From JBFGFG01 sp041627475 (lineage in GTDB: Bacteria; Actinomycetota; Nitriliruptoria; Nitriliruptorales; Nitriliruptoraceae): a stretch of 21,692 bases of DNA. Each line of letters opens with the position of its first letter. Positions within the stretch are counted from its first letter, which is position 1. Below are positions 1 through 7,954 of the stretch, piece after piece. Position numbers and translations under genes: made by a program. The notes below the pieces were generated by a model that had not been told where the DNA came from, made no database searches, and worked only from the letters and a program-made list of their open reading frames with translations. Where the stretch lies: NCBI GenBank assembly GCA_041627475.1, contig JBFKQZ010000021.1, positions 1 to 21,692 on the forward strand, written 5' to 3'.

Positions 1-297
1 CCGGCCTCGGTCGGTCTCTCGGACCACCTGCGCGTGACCGTCGAGGAGGGCACCGGCGCGGTCTTCAACGACTGCACCGCCTTCGTCGCGGGCTCGACGA
101 TCCTGTCGGCCGTCGACCTGACCAGCTTCGACGCCGCCAACGCCGACTACGCCAGCGGTGTGGGCACCTGGACGCCGGCGGCGACGGGGGAGACCCGGGC
201 GTACCGCGTCAGCGTGGAGCTGCTGGCGACGACCCCGGACACCGAGGAGGGAGCCGGCACGTCGGACGTCGCGATCGTCTGGGAGATCCAGAACTGA
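1..297 (+). CDS. TasA/CalY-like secreted protein, C-terminal part (5' end outside window)
   Basis: The reading frame is open from base 1 to a TGA at 295-297 and gives the last 98 residues. A GTG or ATG inside it could be called a start, but the frame continues upstream, so I treat the gene as truncated by the window edge. The visible part is a beta-rich domain: a stretch reading LRVTVEEGTG, one Cys in NDCTAF, then a YRVSVELLATTPD strand and a closing DVAIVWEIQN. That pattern, ending in a W-E-x-Q-N strand, is what I know from actinobacterial proteins with SipW-dependent-type signal peptides (TasA/CalY/camelysin-like), which are exported and often form surface fibres. The signal peptide itself is not visible. 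A SipW-type signal peptidase starts 42 bp downstream, which supports the call. The family assignment is from pattern recognition only. Confidence 0.7.
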   Translation, partial: PASVGLSDHLRVTVEEGTGAVFNDCTAFVAGSTILSAVDLTSFDAANADYASGVGTWTPAATGETRAYRVSVELLATTPDTEEGAGTSDVAIVWEIQN

Positions 298-339
298 TCG
301 ACGGTCCCCCCGCCGACCCGAGCCCCACGAGGTCCTGCC

Positions 340-2409
340 ATGTCCGCCACGCACGCCGTCGCGCACCAGCCCACCGAACGGTGGTCGGTCCTCGGCGGCG
401 TGCTGCTGTCGGCCCTGTACCTCTGGGTGCTGCTCTGGCTGCTGCTCGCCGTGGTGGTCCCCAGCGTCGGGTTCGGCTGGCAGCCGGTCGTGATCACGTC
501 GGGCTCGATGCAGCCGCTGATCCGGCCGGGGGACGTGGTCCTCAGCGGGGCCGTCGCGGACGTCGAGGCCGGCCAGGTCATCACCTACGAGGACCCGGCA
601 CGGCCGGGGACCCTCACGACGCACCGCGTCCTGTCGGTCACCGAGGACGGCGCGCTGCGGACCCAGGGCGACGCGAACGCGACGCCCGACTCGACCCTGG
701 TGCCCCGGGACAACGTGCTGGGCCGCGGACGGCTGCTGGTCCCGCTGATCGGGCTGCCGCTGCTGTGGCTGTCGGGCGGCGCCGTGCTGTTCGGGGGCTG
801 GCTGGCCGTCACCGCGATCAGCGTGGCCGTCGTCGTCGGGGCAGGTGGGACGCCCGCACCCGTCGCACGTCGGTCGCGACTGCGGGACCTGCGGCCACGT
901 GCCGTCCAACGGGCCGTGGTGGCTGCCCTCGCACGTCGCTGGCAGCGGCTCCACGACCGTGTCTACCGCCGGCACCGTCCGAACCCCAGCCGGTGGCGGC
1001 GCGCACTGCCCGGCACCGCGGTCGCCCTCGCGACGGCGGGCCTCGCGCGCACGCCCGCCACGCTGGCGATCGGCGTCCTGCTCCTCGTCGGCGTCCTGCT
1101 GCTCGACCCGGACGGCCCCCAGTTCCGGATCGGTCGCTGGGAGCGGGCCGCCGCCCGCACCGCCGACGCGGCCGCGGACGTCGTGGCCGCCGGTTCCGGC
1201 CGTGCGCTCGTGGCCCTGGTCCTCCTCGTGGCCGTGGGCGGTTCGCTCGCCGGTCGGTCGGCCGCCGTGTTCAGCGCCGCCTCGTCGACCGCGGGCAACG
1301 CCTTCACGGCCGCCGCCACGTTCCCCTTCGACGGGCTGACGCTGTGGCTCCAGAACGACCCGGAGGGGCAGGACACCGTCGACCGGACCCAGCTGGCCAT
1401 GTCCAGCGACGAGCCCACCCAGACGGTCCTGTTCAACTACGACGTCAATGACGACCCCGACCCGGGCCTGCGCATCCAGAACGGCGCGACCGACCCCTAC
1501 GACACCGAGGACAAGAAGGTCCAGCGTTGGGTCCACACCCCTGCCGTGGACCTGACGATCGCGTCGGCCGAGGTCACGTTCCACGCGGCCATGAAGGACT
1601 TCGCGCAGGGCAAGGACGCAACGGTCACGTGGTACCTGCGGCACTGCGAGGCCGGCGGTGTCGCGTGCGTCGACCTGGGGAGCGGTTCGGTCGCCAGCCT
1701 CGACTGGCAGGCCGGGACGACCGACTTCGTCGAGGGGACGATCGTCCTGCCGGCCATCGCCAACGTCGTGCCCGCAGGTCGCGAGCTCGAGCTCGTCGCG
1801 ACCGTGCCGGTCGGCTCGGACATGTGGTTCGCGTACGACACGGTCGACCACCCCTCCCGACTCGAACTCACGCTGGGGACCCCCGGCACCTGCCCGGGCC
1901 CCGGCACCTGGAGCCGCGTCGTGACCGGCGACACCCGCGTGGAGGAGGACGACGCGGACGCGAACTTCGCCGCCGCCAACGAGCTCGACCTGCGCACCGA
2001 GAGCGGCAAGCGCGCCCGGACCCTGCTCACGCTCGCGCTGCCGGTCATCCCCGAGGGCTGCACGATGACGTCCGCCACGCTGCACCTGACGACGGCGACC
2101 TCGGACCTCGGGCGCACGATCCTCGCCCAGCGCCTCGACGGCCCGCTCGACACGACCACCGTCACCTGGACGACCCAGCCGAGCGCCAGTGGCGCCCTCG
2201 GCAGCGGTCCCTCCACCGCGAACGGGCCGACCACCGTCGACGTGTTCGCCCCCGTGCTCGAGCTGTACGACCTCGGCAACACCGGACTCGTGCTCCGCGA
2301 CGCCGGCGAGGGCGACACGACGAACAGCGAGAACCGCTTCCGCTCCTCGGAGTCCCGCCCGGAGCCGGACCCCGAGGGACCGCGGTTGGAGATCACATGG
2401 GCACCGTGA
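340..2409 (+). CDS. SipW-type (S26B) signal peptidase I fused to extracellular DNRLRE-domain region
   Basis: This 689-residue membrane protein starts at ATG 340, with GAGG at 329-332 seven bases upstream. Residues 1-160 are an ER/archaeal-type signal peptidase: a membrane segment at about 18-40, Ser56 in the SGSM motif, His95 in TTHRV (His instead of the Lys of ordinary bacterial LepB), Asp111 in TQGDAN, and a second membrane segment near 132-167. A basic linker (about 175-222) and hydrophobic stretches at 226-256 and 287-305 follow. Residues 302-326 resemble a SipW-dependent signal motif (AAVFSAASSTAGNAFTAA). After it come a beta-sandwich-like region (about 330-510) and a DNRLRE-type domain (about 525-689, with WTTQPS and the closing LEITW strand). 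Family knowledge: SipW-type peptidases release TasA-like proteins. Ordinary members are about 180-250 residues, so the long tail is unusual. I see no frameshift at the junction. Confidence 0.8.
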   Translation: MSATHAVAHQPTERWSVLGGVLLSALYLWVLLWLLLAVVVPSVGFGWQPVVITSGSMQPLIRPGDVVLSGAVADVEAGQVITYEDPARPGTLTTHRVLSVTEDGALRTQGDANATPDSTLVPRDNVLGRGRLLVPLIGLPLLWLSGGAVLFGGWLAVTAISVAVVVGAGGTPAPVARRSRLRDLRPRAVQRAVVAALARRWQRLHDRVYRRHRPNPSRWRRALPGTAVALATAGLARTPATLAIGVLLLVGVLLLDPDGPQFRIGRWERAAARTADAAADVVAAGSGRALVALVLLVAVGGSLAGRSAAVFSAASSTAGNAFTAAATFPFDGLTLWLQNDPEGQDTVDRTQLAMSSDEPTQTVLFNYDVNDDPDPGLRIQNGATDPYDTEDKKVQRWVHTPAVDLTIASAEVTFHAAMKDFAQGKDATVTWYLRHCEAGGVACVDLGSGSVASLDWQAGTTDFVEGTIVLPAIANVVPAGRELELVATVPVGSDMWFAYDTVDHPSRLELTLGTPGTCPGPGTWSRVVTGDTRVEEDDADANFAAANELDLRTESGKRARTLLTLALPVIPEGCTMTSATLHLTTATSDLGRTILAQRLDGPLDTTTVTWTTQPSASGALGSGPSTANGPTTVDVFAPVLELYDLGNTGLVLRDAGEGDTTNSENRFRSSESRPEPDPEGPRLEITWAP

Positions 2410-2431
2410 CCCGACGCCGGCGGGGCCGAGG

Positions 2432-3298
2432 ATGACCGTCTGGCACCCCACCGCCCGGCCCGCCCCGGCCCCGCTGCCCCGCCGTGACCGGCGGGCGCTG
2501 CAGGTCGTCGGTGCCATCGCTGCCCTGCTGCTCGTCGGCGGTCTCGTCGTGCGTGGCAGCGTCGGCCTGACCCGCCCACCCGGCGAGCGCATCGTGACCG
2601 TCGACCCCGCCACCGGGCAGGTCACGTCCGGCGCCGTGGAGTTGGTGCAGGGCAGCGTCCGCCCGTTGTTCCCGGACGTCCACCTCGCACCGGGCAGGCC
2701 GGTGGCCGCGTGCGTGGAGCTCACGCACCGCGGGGCCGTCCCGCTCGAGACGGTGGCGCTGCGTCTGGACGGCCTGGAGGGCTCGAGCGCCCTGCTCGAG
2801 CACCTGCGGGTCCACGTGGAGCGCGGACCGGCCGGCGCGGCACCGGACTGCAACGGGTTCGAGGCCACGACGACGATCGTCGCCGGCCCGCTCCTGGAGC
2901 TCACAACGCCCCCCGACCCCGCAGGCTGGCCGAGCTGGCAGCCCCACGGCGACGAGCGGGCGTCCTACCGGGTGACCGTCCTGCTCCCCGCCGACGCGCC
3001 TGCCGCGGACCTCCAGGGCGCACGGGCGGGGGTCGACTTCCTCTGGGCCGCGACGGCCGCGACCGGCGTCGACGACCTCGGTGAGCGCGTGACGCTCCTG
3101 GCCGTCTCGTTCGCGCGTGACGCGTTGCTGCCCCTGCTCCTGCTCGGCGTCCTCGCCGTGCTCTTCCTCGGTGTCCAGGACCGCATCGACCGCCAGGACC
3201 CGAAGCTCGCGCTCGCGTCGGTCCACGAGGAACCCCACGACTTCCGGCGACCCGGCGCGGCCGCCACCCACCCCACCCCCGAGGAGGTACCGCTGTGA
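2432..3298 (+). CDS. TasA-like membrane protein with N- and C-terminal anchors
   Basis: This is a 288-residue protein from ATG 2432, 22 bp after the signal peptidase. A longer in-frame extension upstream exists but overlaps the DNRLRE coding region, so I reject it. A membrane segment lies at about residues 22-40 after a Pro/Arg-rich cytoplasmic tail. An extracellular domain of about 190 residues follows, with Cys94 and Cys140 as a possible disulfide. A second membrane segment at about 231-248 leads to a charged cytoplasmic tail. The strand ASYRVTVLLPADAPAADLQG followed by VDFLWAAT is close to the end of TasA/CalY-like proteins and parallels the gene at 1-297. A role as a membrane anchor or assembly partner for the exported protein is inference. 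The stop overlaps the next GTG start by 4 bp, so the two genes are probably translated together. The start is moderately certain because the Shine-Dalgarno is weak. Confidence 0.65.
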   Translation: MTVWHPTARPAPAPLPRRDRRALQVVGAIAALLLVGGLVVRGSVGLTRPPGERIVTVDPATGQVTSGAVELVQGSVRPLFPDVHLAPGRPVAACVELTHRGAVPLETVALRLDGLEGSSALLEHLRVHVERGPAGAAPDCNGFEATTTIVAGPLLELTTPPDPAGWPSWQPHGDERASYRVTVLLPADAPAADLQGARAGVDFLWAATAATGVDDLGERVTLLAVSFARDALLPLLLLGVLAVLFLGVQDRIDRQDPKLALASVHEEPHDFRRPGAAATHPTPEEVPL

Positions 3299-4851
3299 GT
3301 GGTCCCGACGTCGATCGACCGCAGGTGCGTTCCTGGCAGCGTGCCGACCTCGTCCCGCTCGTCCAGCGGCTGCGCTACCTGCAGCGCTACCGCGCCGCGG
3401 CCGTCGCGCTCGTGCTCGCCCTGTCGCTGCCCCGCCCGCCCACGGTCGTGCTCGTGCTCGGCGCGGTGGCGCTGGTCGCGGGTGCTGTCGCCGCCGCCGG
3501 CGTCCAGCGCTCCGCCGACGGTGCGCGCTGGCTGTTCGGTGTCGTGCTGCTCGGTGACGGACTGCTGTTCACCACGCTCGTCCACCTCAGCGGGGGGCTC
3601 GCGTCGCCGACCCGATACCTCGTGCTGCTGCACCTGGTGATCGTCACGCTCGTCGCGTCGCACCGCACCGGCGTCAAGCTCGCGATTTGGCACTCGCTGC
3701 TGACCCTCGTGGTCGCCGAGGCGATCGACATCGGCTGGCTGCAGGCCGTCGAGCTCGCCGACCCGACCCGGGCACTCGTCGCCCACCTCGCCCTGGTGTG
3801 GCTCGTGACCCTCGTGACCGCCTCGGCGTCCGGGGTCAACGAGCGCGAGATCCTGCGTCGACGCCACGACCTCGACGCGCTCGCGCGCATGTCGTCCGCG
3901 CTCGAGCGGGTCAGCGATCTCCACGGCGTGGCCGGGGCACTGGTGGAGCACGTGGTGCAGACCTTCGACGCCCGCCGTGCCGCTGTCGTGTCCCTGCGCG
4001 ACGGCGACCCCGTGCCGCTCGCCGGCCACGGCCTGCGCCCCATGACCCGGGCCGGCTCGCTCGACGGTGTGCTCGGTGAGGTCGCGACGCACCGACGCAC
4101 GGTCCTGCAGTCCGGACTCGCCCCCGTCGACGCTTGGCTCGCAGGTCAGCTGCCCGGTGCCGAGCGCCTGCTGTTCGTGCCGCTGGTCGCGGGCGAGGAG
4201 GTCGACGCCCTGCTGCTGGTCGAGTTCGCCGCTGCCAGCACCGAGCGGATGGAGCAGCGGGTGGTCTCGACCATCCAGCGGTTCGCGGCGCAGGGGGCGC
4301 TCGCCCTGGCCAACGCGCACCTGCACAACCAGCTCGTGGCGATGGCCGAGACCGATGGTCTGACCGGGATCGCGAACCGGGCAGCCTTCGACCGCTCCCT
4401 CGCCGCGGAGCTCGCCCGGGTCGACCGGCAGGGCAGCGAGTTCATGCTGCTGCTCTGCGACCTCGACCACTTCAAGTCGATCAACGACACCCACGGCCAC
4501 CAGGTCGGTGACGACGTCCTCGTGACGGTCGCCGCGGCGCTGCGGCGCTGCTCACGTCCCTACGACACCGTCGCGCGCTTCGGTGGCGAGGAGTTCGCGG
4601 TGATCATGCCCGTCACCACCCATGCCGACCCAGCCCTCGTGGCGGAGCGCTACCGCGCCGCCGTGGCGGCCGCCGCCACCCCGGTGCCGGTCACCGCGTC
4701 GGTGGGGATCGTGTCGGTGACGGCGGCGGCCGCCCCGGCGACCGTGGTCAGCGCCGCCGACGCCGCCCTCTACGCATCGAAGCGGGGTGGCCGCGATCGG
4801 GTGACGGCCGCCGATCCCGTCGTCGAACCCGCAGGCATGGTGCTCCGATGA
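3295..4851 (+). CDS. Membrane GAF-GGDEF diguanylate cyclase
   Basis: This 518-residue protein is predicted to make cyclic di-GMP from two GTP at the inner face of the membrane. The GTG start at 3295 has GAGGAGG at 3281-3287, seven bases upstream, and overlaps the previous stop (GTGA). Residues about 33-178 hold roughly six membrane segments, a possible MASE-like sensor I cannot assign to a named family. Residues about 195-340 look like a GAF domain. A short helix leads into GGDEF at about 348-510. The catalytic signature is GGEEF at 430-434, the metal-site Asp is 389 in CDLDHFKSIN, and an RxxD product-inhibition site (R421-D424) sits exactly five residues before GGEEF. The enzyme therefore looks active and feedback-controlled. 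No EAL or HD-GYP phosphodiesterase gene is visible in the window. The 3' end overlaps the histidine kinase start (ATGA). Confidence 0.92.
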   Translation: MSGPDVDRPQVRSWQRADLVPLVQRLRYLQRYRAAAVALVLALSLPRPPTVVLVLGAVALVAGAVAAAGVQRSADGARWLFGVVLLGDGLLFTTLVHLSGGLASPTRYLVLLHLVIVTLVASHRTGVKLAIWHSLLTLVVAEAIDIGWLQAVELADPTRALVAHLALVWLVTLVTASASGVNEREILRRRHDLDALARMSSALERVSDLHGVAGALVEHVVQTFDARRAAVVSLRDGDPVPLAGHGLRPMTRAGSLDGVLGEVATHRRTVLQSGLAPVDAWLAGQLPGAERLLFVPLVAGEEVDALLLVEFAAASTERMEQRVVSTIQRFAAQGALALANAHLHNQLVAMAETDGLTGIANRAAFDRSLAAELARVDRQGSEFMLLLCDLDHFKSINDTHGHQVGDDVLVTVAAALRRCSRPYDTVARFGGEEFAVIMPVTTHADPALVAERYRAAVAAAATPVPVTASVGIVSVTAAAAPATVVSAADAALYASKRGGRDRVTAADPVVEPAGMVLR

Positions 4852-6737
4852 GTGCGCTCCGTGTGCAGGTACCCGCCGTCACCCGATCCGGCTCGCCCAC
4901 CCTCCTGGCGCTGCTGACCGCCGTGCTGGCGGTCGTCGCTGGCGTCGGGACCCTCGGGACGGAAGGACCGGTGACCGTCTCGACGGCGCCGCTCGCCTGG
5001 CTCGCGGTCGCCCTCGGCGTCCTCGTGACCGCGGCGCTGCCCGTCCGGGTCCCACTGGGCCGCGCCACGGTCGAGGTCACCGCCGTCGACGCCGTCCTCG
5101 CCGCAGGCCTCTGGGTGCTGCCCTTGGGGGAACTCGTCCTGGCCGTGCTCCTCGGGGCGCTCGTCGACCTGGTCGGCGTCCGGCGGCAGCGCGGGGTCGT
5201 GCTGCTCGCGAACCTGGCAGTGCCGGCCCTGCGCACCGTGGTCGCCGGCGCCCTGCTGGCGAGGTTCGGGCCTCCGGCATGGGCGAGTGGTGGCAGCGTC
5301 GCGCTCGTGCCGACGGTCGGGGCGCTCGCGGTCGCAGCGGCCACCGCGGCCGCGGTGACGCTGCTGCTGGCCGTTGTCGACGAGGGGACGGTCACGAGGG
5401 TGTCGGCCCCGCGACTGCTCGCGTCGCACCTCGCCGTGGCGGTCGCCGCCGCGACCTCGGGCGGCCTCGCGCTCGACCTCTGGCTGCAGGACCGGACCGG
5501 CTGGTGGCTGGCGGTGCTGCCCCTCGTCCTCACGCTCGCCTTCGCGTCCGGGCAGGCACGGGTCCGCCGCCGGGCGGACGACTTCGGCAGCGCCATCGAG
5601 GCGACCCGCCGGATCCACGACGCCGCCGATCCGCGGGAGGCCCTGCAGACGATGGTCGAGGAGATCGCGGCCTGCTTCGACGCGACCGGCGTCGACCTGC
5701 GGCGGCTCCCCCCGGGTGACGCCGCCCCGACACGCATCGTGGAGGGTGATCTCAGCGGTGCGGGCCCCCTGGTCGCCCACGCCCTCCTCGACACTGCGGC
5801 GCCGGTCCTGCTGCCGGTCCCGGACCGCGGGACCGCCCGCAGCGGCGTGGGCATGGCCGCCTGCATCACCACCCCCGACGGGGGCGAGATCGAGGTCCGC
5901 GTCGTGCGCGGCACCGACGGCGAGCGGCCGTACGACCGGGCCGACCTCGCACTGTTCGGTGACGTCGTCCGCGCCACGGGGTTCGCACTGGAGACCTCCC
6001 AGATGCACCAGACGATGGAGCGGCTCGAGCAGCTGGACGAGATGAAGACGGCGTTCCTCACGGCCGTCTCGCACGACCTGCGGACCCCGCTGGCGGTCGT
6101 GCTGGCCGGACTGCTGACGCTGGAGCGGCACGGCGAGCGGCTCTCCGACGAGCAGCGGGACCACATGGTGCACCGCATGGCGGTCCAGGGGCGGCGCCTC
6201 GACCGGATGCTGCTGGACCTCCTCGACATCGACCGGTTGCAGCGCGGGGTCATCGAGCCCCGGCGCGAGGAGCTCGACGTGACCGCGGAGGTGCTCGCGA
6301 CCGTCGACGCCGTCGCGGTCGAGAGCCACCCGGTGCGGGTGTCGGACGAGCCCGTCACCGGGCTCGTCGACCGCGGGCACCTCGCCCGGATCGTGGAGAA
6401 CCTCGTGCGCAACGCCACGAAGTACACGCCCGAGGGGACCCCGGTCTGGGTCGAGGTGCGACGCGACGCGACCGGTACCCAGCTCGTCGTGGCGGACGCC
6501 GGTCCCGGCGTGCCGGAGGCACAGCGGGCCGCGATCTTCGGTGCCTTCGTGCGTGGCGACGACAGCCACCCGTCGCCCGGGACCGGGGTGGGACTCGACC
6601 TCGTGCGCCGGCTGGCCGAGCTGCACGGCGGCAGCGCGTGGGTCGACGAGCGTCCCGGCGGCGGTGCCCGGTTCTGGGTCACGCTGCCCGACGAGCAGCC
6701 CCCTGCTGCACCGGCCACCGTCCGTCCGACCGGGTGA
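4848..6737 (+). CDS. Membrane GAF sensor histidine kinase
   Basis: This 629-residue sensor kinase starts at ATG 4848 inside the previous stop (ATGA overlap), which suggests translational coupling, since no clear Shine-Dalgarno precedes it. About seven hydrophobic segments lie in residues 17-234. A GAF-like region at about 245-385 shows no obvious cofactor-binding Cys or His cluster. The HisKA H-box FLTAVSHDLRTPL places the phosphorylated His at 409. The ATP-binding domain has an N-box (Asn522 in ENLVRNATKYT), a G1 box DAGPG (550-554) and a G2 box GTGVGL (578-583). All catalytic elements appear intact. The layout resembles KdpD-like or other multi-pass GAF kinases. No response regulator is encoded in the window, so the partner is either upstream of base 1 or elsewhere. 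Its operon position suggests it senses the same cue as the cyclase. Confidence 0.92.
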   Translation: MSALRVQVPAVTRSGSPTLLALLTAVLAVVAGVGTLGTEGPVTVSTAPLAWLAVALGVLVTAALPVRVPLGRATVEVTAVDAVLAAGLWVLPLGELVLAVLLGALVDLVGVRRQRGVVLLANLAVPALRTVVAGALLARFGPPAWASGGSVALVPTVGALAVAAATAAAVTLLLAVVDEGTVTRVSAPRLLASHLAVAVAAATSGGLALDLWLQDRTGWWLAVLPLVLTLAFASGQARVRRRADDFGSAIEATRRIHDAADPREALQTMVEEIAACFDATGVDLRRLPPGDAAPTRIVEGDLSGAGPLVAHALLDTAAPVLLPVPDRGTARSGVGMAACITTPDGGEIEVRVVRGTDGERPYDRADLALFGDVVRATGFALETSQMHQTMERLEQLDEMKTAFLTAVSHDLRTPLAVVLAGLLTLERHGERLSDEQRDHMVHRMAVQGRRLDRMLLDLLDIDRLQRGVIEPRREELDVTAEVLATVDAVAVESHPVRVSDEPVTGLVDRGHLARIVENLVRNATKYTPEGTPVWVEVRRDATGTQLVVADAGPGVPEAQRAAIFGAFVRGDDSHPSPGTGVGLDLVRRLAELHGGSAWVDERPGGGARFWVTLPDEQPPAAPATVRPTG

Positions 6738-6788
6738 CCGTCGCCGGGCCGTGACACGTCGCCGTCGAACCGACGAACCGGAGACACG

Positions 6789-7016
6789 ATGCAGCCCGAG
6801 GACCGCGCGACCGTCCGTGCCGACCTGATGAACGCCCTCGACTGGCCCGTCACCTCGGGCGAGGTGCAGGGAGCGGCCGAGCTGGCCGTCGACGACGCCT
6901 GGTCGGGCGACGTCGTGGCCGCTGCGACCCGGCTCCCCGACGACGGGCACTACCTCGACATCGACGAGCTGTGGGCCGACCTCGACCCGCACCTCCACGA
7001 CGTCGTCCACGGCTGA
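6789..7016 (+). CDS. Small DUF2795-like protein
   Basis: This 75-residue acidic protein starts at ATG 6789, with GGAG at 6780-6783 five bases upstream, 51 bp after the histidine kinase. The arrangement LDWPVTSGEV, then a helix ending in AAATRLPDDGHY, then LDIDELWADL matches the DUF2795 pattern as I know it (a P-x-T/S-x-x-E-L segment, a helix, an LP-D-x-x-Y motif and a closing helix). No function is known for that family. There is no signal peptide or membrane segment. It may be co-transcribed with the kinase upstream. The family call is from motif memory and needs a profile search. Confidence 0.6.
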   Translation: MQPEDRATVRADLMNALDWPVTSGEVQGAAELAVDDAWSGDVVAAATRLPDDGHYLDIDELWADLDPHLHDVVHG

Positions 7017-7096
7017 CGAATGATCTTCGACTGAGCGGGGCACGTCCTGTCCCGGACCGCCAGACCCGGCGGTCCACACCCCACCAGGAGGACGTG

Positions 7097-7534
7097 ATGT
7101 CCACCGAGTCCACCATCAAGGACCTCGTGCAGACGCTCGAGGACGGCCGCAAGGGCTTCGCCGACGCCGCTGCCAAGCTGGCAGACGACGGCAACACCCA
7201 GCTCGCGACCGAGTTCACCCAGTTCGCGGAGCAGCGGCAGCGCTTCAGCTCCGAGCTGCGGACGGTCGCCGCGTCGGCCGGCGTCGAGTTCGACGAGGAC
7301 GGCTCCGTCGCCGGTGCGCTGCACCGCGGCTGGATCGCCCTCAAGGACGCACTGACCGGTGACGACCCCGACGCGATCGTGAACGCCGCCGAGACCGGCG
7401 AGGAGCACGCGGTCAGCGAGTACGAGAAGGCACTGGACCGTGGCGAGCTCCCGAGCGACGTCGCGATGCTGGTCAAGCGCCAGGCCGAGGAGATCCGCAC
7501 CGTGCGTGACCGTCTGGCGGCACTGACCGCCTGA
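7097..7534 (+). CDS. PA2169-type four-helix-bundle protein (DUF2383-like)
   Basis: This is a 145-residue soluble protein. ATG 7097 is chosen because AGGAGG lies at 7086-7091 with five bases of spacing. In-frame starts further upstream would run back into the preceding gene. The sequence is nearly all helical: residues 3-28, 33-60, 73-92 and 95-145 make four amphipathic helices. The pattern STIKDLVQTLEDGRKGFADAA near the N-terminus, HRGWIALKDALTG in the middle and EEHAVSEYEKAL before the last helix fits the PA2169/DUF2383 family, which is ferritin-like in fold. I do not see a full set of metal-binding Glu/His residues. Family members are often found among stress-related genes, but no mechanism is established. 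A strong hairpin follows the stop codon. Confidence 0.8.
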   Translation: MSTESTIKDLVQTLEDGRKGFADAAAKLADDGNTQLATEFTQFAEQRQRFSSELRTVAASAGVEFDEDGSVAGALHRGWIALKDALTGDDPDAIVNAAETGEEHAVSEYEKALDRGELPSDVAMLVKRQAEEIRTVRDRLAALTA

Positions 7535-7549
7535 CCGACACGCCCCCCC

Positions 7550-7582
7550 GCGTCCGCCCCCGCCCCCCGCGGGGGCGGACGC
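7550..7582 (+). terminator. GC hairpin after the four-helix gene
   Basis: Two perfectly complementary 13-base arms, GCGTCCGCCCCCG (7550-7562) and its reverse complement (7570-7582), flank a 7-base loop. The hairpin begins 15 bp after the stop at 7534 and just before a candidate -10 box for the next gene. No T-tract follows, so it would be a U-less intrinsic terminator or a transcript-stabilising stem. The position favours a transcription boundary. Confidence 0.6.
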
Positions 7583-7590
7583 ACGTGCGT

Positions 7591-7596
7591 TACCGT
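7591..7596 (+). promoter_or_regulatory. Candidate -10 box for a leaderless transcript
   Basis: TACCGT fits the actinobacterial TANNNT -10 pattern. It ends seven bases before the ATG at 7604, which has no Shine-Dalgarno sequence. A transcript starting at or next to that A would be leaderless. No convincing -35 is visible because the upstream bases belong to the GC hairpin. Confidence 0.4.
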
Positions 7597-7603
7597 CGTC
7601 GTC

Positions 7604-7873
7604 ATGGAAGCCACCGGGATGACCGTCGTCAGCCAGCTGATCACCGATGCGCGCTCGCGCTTCGGTGCCCACGAGGTGCGCGTGCTGGAGGTGTCGGGTG
7701 ACCTGCTCGACGAGGTGATGGACCACGTCCTGCGCCTCGGCGGCTCGGTCGACCTCGACAGCGCCGTCGTGGAGGGCATCGAGGTCCGGGAGCTCCCGGC
7801 GGGCCACGCGACACCGCGGGTGCACCTGCACGGCGAGGACGAGCCGCGACCGCTGGCACCGCTCGCGGAGTGA
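7604..7873 (+). CDS. Small protein of unknown function
   Basis: This 89-residue protein starts at ATG 7604, with a second in-frame ATG at 7619. Neither start has a Shine-Dalgarno sequence. The first is preferred because a TACCGT box sits seven bases upstream. The sequence has an N-terminal helix (MTVVSQLITDARSRFG), a strand (EVRVLEVSG), a helix (LLDEVMDHVLRLGG) and a strand (AVVEGIEVRELP), then a charged His/Glu/Pro-rich tail. This could be a small alpha/beta fold. I do not recognise a family. There is no signal peptide or membrane segment. Codon use (third-position GC) and an intact frame between two clear boundaries support it as a real gene. Confidence 0.55.
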   Translation: MEATGMTVVSQLITDARSRFGAHEVRVLEVSGDLLDEVMDHVLRLGGSVDLDSAVVEGIEVRELPAGHATPRVHLHGEDEPRPLAPLAE

Positions 7874-7921
7874 GCGACGGCGGACCCGTCACGCCTCCGC
7901 GGTGGTGCCGGGTCGCGGTCG

Positions 7922-7927
7922 TACGGT
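7922..7927 (+). promoter_or_regulatory. Candidate -10 box upstream of the gene at 7955
   Basis: TACGGT fits TANNNT and would put the transcription start near 7934, about 20 bases before the GTG start and just upstream of its GGAGGAG ribosome-binding site. No clear -35 element is seen. Confidence 0.3.
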
Positions 7928-7954
7928 CGGAGCAGCCGTCGTGGAGGAGCTGCC

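Noticed and set aside
4770..7079. Long minus-strand open frames (over 700 codons) opposite the cyclase and histidine kinase genes
   Set aside because: They have low-complexity Arg/Gly/Pro/Asp-rich translations typical of antisense frames in GC-rich DNA, no domain motifs and no ribosome-binding site, and they run across several clear genes.
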